From the NCBI RefSeq assembly GCF_000524195.1, contig NW_020170520.1, forward strand, positions 92,299 through 156,298: a stretch of DNA of 64,000 bases. Reading direction: 5' to 3'. A model generated the notes under the pieces. The model had not been told where the DNA came from. It saw only the letters and a list, made by a program, of their open reading frames with translations, and made no database searches. This document shows, one piece after another, positions 57,685 to 64,000 of the stretch. The stretch is from Echinococcus granulosus (lineage: Eukaryota > Platyhelminthes > Cestoda > Cyclophyllidea > Taeniidae). A program made the translations under genes and the position numbers. Within the stretch, counting starts at the first letter, position 1, and each line of letters begins with the position of its first letter.

Positions 57685-60600
57685 ATGTCAGAGAGAACAC
57701 AAAAACTCATTCCTAAGTATATGAAATTCGTCCTCGGTGGTTCTGCTGGGTATCCGCTTTTTATTTTTTTCATTTTGAATTACAACGTTATTAAAGTATC
57801 ACTACCATGTCTAGCTTTTGTTGAGGCCATTGTTGTACATCGCCTAATTGGGTTCATCCTGTCTTAGTTTGTAATGGTCTGATAAACTAAACGTTTATTT
57901 TGTAGAAATTTTGTTTTGGTATAATGTTTTTAGTCTCCGGTGAATTAGAACGAAAGGTTTTTATAAACGTACTCCCATGTTATGAGGTTTATTTCAATCA
58001 CTTCTAAATTGCCACTGATTTCAGATATGCTCGTCCATGTAAGGTGTCTACATCTTGAAAAGTTCATTTTATAGTCTTGTGTACCTTTTTACACACCGAA
58101 AATATAGAGCAACTGGTTTAGGAAGAAAAACAATAGTTAAAATTACAGATGCTTTCAGCATGATGGCAACGTGTGTCGTTCAGCCGCTCGATCTGGTGAA
58201 GACACGCCTCCAAGTCAGCGGTACGTCATCTAATGCGTTATAATAATTTACGTTTGTGCTCATTTCCAATGAAACGAAGTTGTTATTCCTGAACACAAAT
58301 TTCACGTAACAGAAGTGAACCGAGTTTTTATCTCAAATGAACCTAATATTAGATGTTCTAAAATTACCTTGGCTGATTGCTGTGCATTATCTGTCATTTT
58401 ATCCCATTCACATCGTAGCCTTTCTATCAAAGTGTGCTATAGTATCTACCGAGAAATACGCCAATCAAGGCTTACCTTATTTCGTTTCATTGAAATGTCA
58501 TTCTCTCCCATAATAAAATCAATCTTTCGCTTTTACTTGCTACATTTGTTGTTTATTACATCCATATTTTATTGCCTCCGGTTTCGATCTTATTTTTATT
58601 TTCTTTCGTTTCGTGATGAGAGTTCATGCTTACACGAATACTAGTCTGTGGAAGCAACTTTTTGCTGATAGGCCTACGCCTTTTGTACTGCAAATTGGGA
58701 CTTTTAAAGAAAAAGAGAACAAAAAGGGCGGTGGTGGTGAAAATGCCTATTTCCTTTGAAGGCGAGGGTGGTACCGCGAAGGTCTACGACAGCACCTCCC
58801 ATGCCATCCGTACCATCGTCAGGCAGGAGGGCGCCCTCAAACTCTACACTGGGTTGGTTTGCCTATTCATTCTAGCCAGCTCATAGCTATCACCACCTTT
58901 CGAATGCGTCTGCTTGCGCTACTATTCCCCCATTCTGCCTATAACTGGCTTAGTGTTGAGGGGTCTACAAATGCGAATAACGCACCAAACTCGTACATTT
59001 GGAATAGATGCAGTTGTGGTCCAGTGGATCAATAACGTTTGTTTGTTCATGGTGCTGGTTGGACTGGCACACAGCTGGTTGCACTTGTGAATTTTCAACT
59101 GATGCGCTCTCCTGTTTATGCTTGCAGGCATCCATCATAATACTGCTATGTTATGATGTGACGCGTCCCTAAGGTCACTGTAAACTCTGATTTTTGCTGG
59201 TCTGAACGCTGCAGATACCAACCTAGTTACTGGACTCTCCTCTTTTCTTTCCCCGTGCATGTGGAAACCTTCTATCTAGTCCAATAATTAGCAATGTTTC
59301 AGAAGTTTGCGCAGTTCTAACTAATGTGGAATTATGACCCTTACCATTATCGGCTTCTAATGTGGACGGTTTGTGGCCTTTTGTAGAAATTTCCAGCAAT
59401 ATTTGATTATTTTTGATCTCATGATCGAGTATTATTCCTAACGGGGGCATCCTCCTCCTTTTCGCAACGTATACTTTTGTCTGTCTAAATCCAATTAGTT
59501 GCACTTAGTTGGTCGATCTGTTCGTCTGCACTGTTTCCTAATCAGTTCCCATCTGCAGGTTGTCGGCGGCGCTGCTGCGACAGGCAACATACACGACGGC
59601 TCGACTGGGCATCTACACGAGCCTCTTTGAGTACGTCAGCTCTCGCTCACAATCGGGCGGTCCACCCTCTTTCCTGGCCAAGATGTGTATTGGCCTTACC
59701 GCTGGTGTCCTCGGTTCCTTCGTTGGCACCCCAACCGAGGTCTGCCTTATCCGCATGACTGCTGACGGCAAGTATGTCCCCCTATTGTTAATACCTTGTA
59801 GCCCGCTTTCGCATGTCTTTTTCAAAAATGTTGAATGTCTATCTTTCGAAAAGATTTTACAACCTGCATTTCCATTTGCTTTACCCACTATTTTCTGCTC
59901 CTGCCGACCGAATGTTCCAGCTTTTACTAGCATTGCATACTAATACGCTCATCTTTCTCATTAATTCTCACGTGCTTTCAATATTTATGCTTTCCTCGAA
60001 TCCTAACCCAGTGGTGCATTAATGGGGGGTGTTTGGCTTGCAAAATTGCTTTAGCTAATTAGCGGCTTGCAGTGAATTCAGTCTTTGACTGATTTGTAAT
60101 GTTTTTTATTCTCTCTGCCAGGTCATTTTGTCCTGAAAGCCGCGTGTTCTTCTACATGCAGGTCAGAATAACTACTACGGAAGTGGTGTATTTAGCTAAA
60201 CCATTCATTTTGCAAAACCAGTGGAATCATTTTAAAGCTTAACAGTTCGCTTGGGACTTGTTTCAAATCTGCTAAGCAGCTTTTGGTCCCTTTTAACTCC
60301 ATTTTGCATAGTATTTACCAGTTTCTGACACATTCAATGGAAGTGCTTCCAATGCAGTTTTCACATTTTTTGGCCTTTCAATTCAAGTTGACTGTAATAC
60401 CGAATGGGCTATTGTTCTTACATTTACAATATTTAAGTGCAGAAATGGGGACTCGTCATTCTTTTAGTCTTAGTGTTGTGACAAACTTCTTCAGTTTTTA
60501 AAATTTCTACTAGATCATCTTTCGTATTTATCACTAGTTTGCAATTAGGTTGTTAACGAGACTCTCCCAACTTTACACCATTATCAATTCGTTTCACATC

Positions 60601-63600
60601 TCTGTGTTTATGTCGAAAATGTCGCTTGCTACGCCATGTGGACGATAACGAATGTTGTACCAGGCACCATTTCATCGTCGAAATGTTTACTTAAACTGTA
60701 TGGGTGTGCTGAAACTTGCTCAGGTTCACTCCGCCTTTGTCTGTTTCATTAATATACCAAATTTAATTGACCGGAACTGAATGCGGGGTCTGCACTGGCT
60801 TAACTTGAAGACGCCAGTTTTCGAAGCCATTTTTAGCCATCATGATTGCGCAACCTCCCAGATTTCAGCGAGTGAATAAGCGTTTTTCTAGTTTCTAGGT
60901 GGCGTCATTTGGACAATTTATCCGTTTCTTATCCAAATCCATTCATCTGATTTGGTTATGGAATGGGTTATTAAAGTGACCATTTTTATCAGTTCTCCCT
61001 GCATGGATAGTAAACCGCTGTATGGATGATTCACGTATCATGAAGTAAATGAGTTTTTACCGAAGGGATGGTGTGAGGTCTCATCTAAGTTACTTCGTTA
61101 CGAGCTGCATTGCCATTTCCACAGTCGTGCTTGAGCAGTCTAACGGAATGCTTCTTAATTGTACACGCTTAATGCTTCCTGCCATGCAGAGTGTTTTAAT
61201 AGTCTTCTTGGAAAGTGCATCAAATACACTTTACTATTGATAAACGGATGGTATTATTGCTATATAACTGGTCTTTATATTTGTACATTTACCATTTCAC
61301 TTTACTCAACAGCCACTTTCGATATATCGGGGCTGGAATGAATTTTTATCGCCTTCATTGTTTTCCTGCTCAGACTGCCAGCGACTCAACGAAGGAACTA
61401 CACCAATGTTTTCAACGCCCTTTATCGAATCTACAAAGAGGAGGGTCTCTTCGCTCTTTGGAGGGTGCGTCTTCTCCATTGTCCTCATTCGTAAATGCCA
61501 AGCATGCCCACATGCTAATTTGGTTTACTGAAATGCTGTCCTTGCGTTTACCCTACTGGCTGAATAAGTAGCATTCCTCCATTTATTAGTCACTTTCATA
61601 ACAATGTTCAAAATCGGCGGTGTTCGTTTCAAAAGCAATGCAACAGTAACCTTGGATGTGTTCGTAAGGTTGCCGATTCGAATGTTCCGCTTACGTTTTC
61701 GTTTTAAATTGTTTGGTATTTTTTGGAAGAAAAATACTAGGTTTTCACTCCATCCAGCAATTACTTTCTGCCCTTCTTTGTCTATTGCTGAGCTCATCAT
61801 AATGCACTTCCTTGTCTTCAGGTATTTAAATAGGTATGCTGGATTGCTTAATCGCATAATAGGCATCTGTGTTCGACTGGTCCTTGTGTGAGTCGTGGTC
61901 TACCAACACGTCATGACTTGCTCTATGCAAGCCATTGCTATTTCAATAGCGTTGTCTCACGAAGTCCCCAAGTTGATGGTCGACAGCGATCTATGTTCCA
62001 CGCTGTACTTTTGTACTTCATCTTTATGATCCACCACTTCCACACTTTTTTGGGAAATTTGTTCATCTACCCCCTACATTATTTACCGATGAAACTTCTT
62101 TTTGGCTAACGCTAAGGCACTGATGACTTCTCTAGTCCGCAAAAGGTGAGCCAGTTGCACTTTAGTTCAGTTTTCAGTTCGCATGCACTTGACACCACAA
62201 TATTTGACCTTGAAAAGGTTATTTTGTAGTTATGCTTGGACACTGGTTGGGGCGTATTTGGAAAGATAACTCGCAAGTTCAAACCATGTTTCATTTTCCA
62301 TCAGAAGTCATTACAATTGACGTTGTTGCAATTGTTTTATGGATAGATGATTTCAGTGAAAAACTTCCTTATCTAATGTTTAACTTCCCACCATCAAAAT
62401 TTTCACTTGTTTTCCTTCAAATTTATGCCGCTTATTGACTGTTGCCTCAATTATTCATCTGGACGATGGATGTTTTTATCAAGATTGTAAAACATCCCAA
62501 CCAAACTACAATGTTTTGTTTGCGTCAGTAGGGTTGGGTCTAATATTTTATCAGTAAAAGAGTCTCAAATTTGACGTTCCAACTCTTTTCAAGATCGGAA
62601 AAAGTTGGTGAAATTGCATTGAGGTAAACGAAATGAATTTAGTGGAAAACTCAGGGGAAGCGATGGAACACTGCTATACTTCTTACCCATTTTATTTACA
62701 TCTTATGGCAACATTAGTTTATTTCCTCTGGAACAAAGCTGTTTGATTTTTAGGAGTTACATTAAGGGTTGACTCTATTACATAGGGTGCTTTACCGACG
62801 ATGGGTCGAGCGGCAGTGGTGAACGTGGCCCAACTGGTCTCCTACTCGCAGTTCAAGCAGATCCTTCTAGAAAGTGGTAGGTTGTGGAGTTTAACCTGCT
62901 GTATTTCCGCCACACCCCTCCACACCTTCACACTCTCTGCAGTATTTTCCTTTAATCTCGGCAGAACTTATGCAAGACGGCTTCGGATTGCACCTGACGG
63001 CGAGCATGTGCTCTGCCCTCATTACCACCATCGCTTCTCTACCCGTGGACATCGCCAAGACACGCATCCAAAACATGCGCACTATTAATGGCCGCCCTGA
63101 GTACTCCGGTATCTTTGTAAGTTATATGTCCACTCAAGACCTTCACACTAGCCATTATGACATGTTTACAAAAACGTGAGCATTTCATGCCTAATTATGA
63201 AATCGGCTGCTTGGCGTACTGAGATTATTCAGTATTTTAAGGAGATCAGTAAATGTTATTCCCTGTTTTCAACAATTCTATTTCATGCATTTATAATGGA
63301 TGTTTCTTCCACTTTAAAAAGAAGCTTTTATGCCTACTGATGTTTTAATTTAGTGGTTTCAAAATTTCCCTAGGTAGATTGTGCACTTGCTGATGCATGG
63401 GATGCATCATGCGCATTGAGTGACACATCGCACTCTTCCTACCAAACGTGTGTGCGTAAAGTGGCAGCATTGAGAATACGTTTTTAAAATCCCTCTCCCT
63501 TTGCATCCTATTCACTTAGGATGTGTTGAGCCGCACAGTGAAGTCGGAGGGGGTGACGGCATTGTGGAAGGGCTTTACCCCTTATCTTTTCCGCATTGGA

Positions 63601-63702
63601 CCTCACACCGTACTCACATTTATCATTCTGGAGCAGCTCAACAATTTATACAACGTCCACGTCCTCGGTAACAAACCGTACGGTGCTAAAAGCGGGCTTT
63701 GA
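57685..63702 (+). CDS. SLC25A11: Mitochondrial 2-oxoglutarate/malate carrier
   Basis: Inner-membrane antiporter of the malate-aspartate shuttle, exchanging 2-oxoglutarate for malate. Eight phase-compatible exons: 57685-57749, 58159-58220, 58762-58852, 59559-59771, 61374-61464, 62786-62876, 62965-63116, 63520-63702, giving 315 residues (human 314). The three carrier repeats show the signature at PLDLVKTR, PTEVCLIR and PVDIAKTR. Family-specific stretches include LLRQATYTTARLGIYTSLFE, FVGTPTEV, IRMTADGKLPATQRRNY, VVNVAQLVSYSQFKQ, PVDIAKTRIQNMRTINGRPE and FTPYLFRIGPHTVLTF. The ATG at 57685 gives an N-terminus of normal length with no presequence, as expected. An extended basic C-terminus (VHVLGNKPYGAKSGL) follows. 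Six membrane segments are expected. Nothing suggests a defect. Confidence 0.96.
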
Positions 63703-63860
63703 ATACTTTGAGACAACGAGCAATCTCATCATTTTATCAATTCTTTTAGAACATTTTCTCTGAATATCGAAAACAAAAATAACGCACACACTGCATAAGC
63801 ACTTCCTTCTCCACAAATCAAATCCGAACATGAAAAAAATAATTCCCTCTAACGGAAAAC

Positions 63861-63866
63861 AATAAA
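63861..63866 (+). terminator. Possible SLC25A11 polyadenylation signal AATAAA
   Basis: AATAAA about 160 bases after the SLC25A11 stop, in an A-rich tract. It is the first canonical hexamer that I see downstream. Confidence 0.45.
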
Positions 63867-63941
63867 AAATATAGATAAAAGGAAGAATAACAAATTCGGA
63901 AATATAACCTAAAAACACAGGACAAATTACACAAATACAAA

Positions 63942-63955
63942 TAGGGTTAGGGTTA
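63942..63955 (+). repeat. Short telomere-like repeat
   Basis: TAGGGTTAGGGTTA, just over two TTAGGG units, near the right edge. It is too short to be a telomere, but notable next to other GGGTT-rich bases that follow. Confidence 0.5.
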
Positions 63956-64000
63956 TGGATCAAGGTAAAAGTTCAGGGTTTCGGTAATGCTTGGCGTTAG

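Overview
The window is nuclear DNA from an intron-rich animal. All six confident genes are metazoan families: PAR-1/MARK kinase, mitochondrial ribosomal protein mS34, a p180/kinectin-type coiled-coil protein, rootletin, a dual-specificity phosphatase and the mitochondrial 2-oxoglutarate/malate carrier. AT-rich non-coding sequence, very short and long introns side by side, and proteins clearly animal but divergent from vertebrates suggest an invertebrate. A parasitic flatworm (cestode or trematode) is my best guess, but it is an inference and no diagnostic marker is present. Two runs of exactly 100 N mark assembly gaps of unknown size.

Layout. At about 2.2-11.2 kb (+) lies a 5'-truncated MARK/PAR-1 kinase: the later part of the kinase domain, UBA, a long spacer and a KA1-like C-terminus. 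At 12.4-13.8 kb (-), tail-to-tail with it, is a three-exon gene that I assign to mS34 (MRPS34). From 13.9 to 18.3 kb there is no recognisable gene, but there is one copy of a diverged repeat. At 18.3-24.0 kb (-) is a 13-exon coiled-coil gene of the ribosome-binding protein 1 (p180)/kinectin type with a tandemly duplicated exon. It is head-to-head, across 1.9 kb containing a GC-rich island, with rootletin (CROCC) at 25.9-48.3 kb (+). I reconstructed rootletin as 32 phase-compatible exons encoding about 2,177 residues. From 48.3 to 52.1 kb is intergenic, with a second copy of the repeat. At 52.1-52.8 kb (-) is an intronless DUSP14/18-like phosphatase. From 52.9 to 57.2 kb (+) there are exon-like segments with good splice sites that may be a divergent mitochondrial translation initiation factor 3-like gene (tentative), interleaved with two copies of an LTR-like repeat. 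At 57.7-63.7 kb (+) is SLC25A11 in eight exons.

Functional picture. The genes are ordinary eukaryotic neighbours, not an operon. Themes recur: cytoskeleton and polarity (MARK, rootletin, the kinectin-like protein) and mitochondria (mS34, SLC25A11, possibly the IF3-like gene). I see no reason to read a joint pathway into this. No CRISPR arrays, rRNA or tRNA genes, or intact transposons were found. I did not find a clearly new biological system. The least explained parts are the exon-like cluster between the phosphatase and SLC25A11, the p180-like gene without a visible membrane anchor, the two repeat families, and an apparent excess of GC-AG introns.
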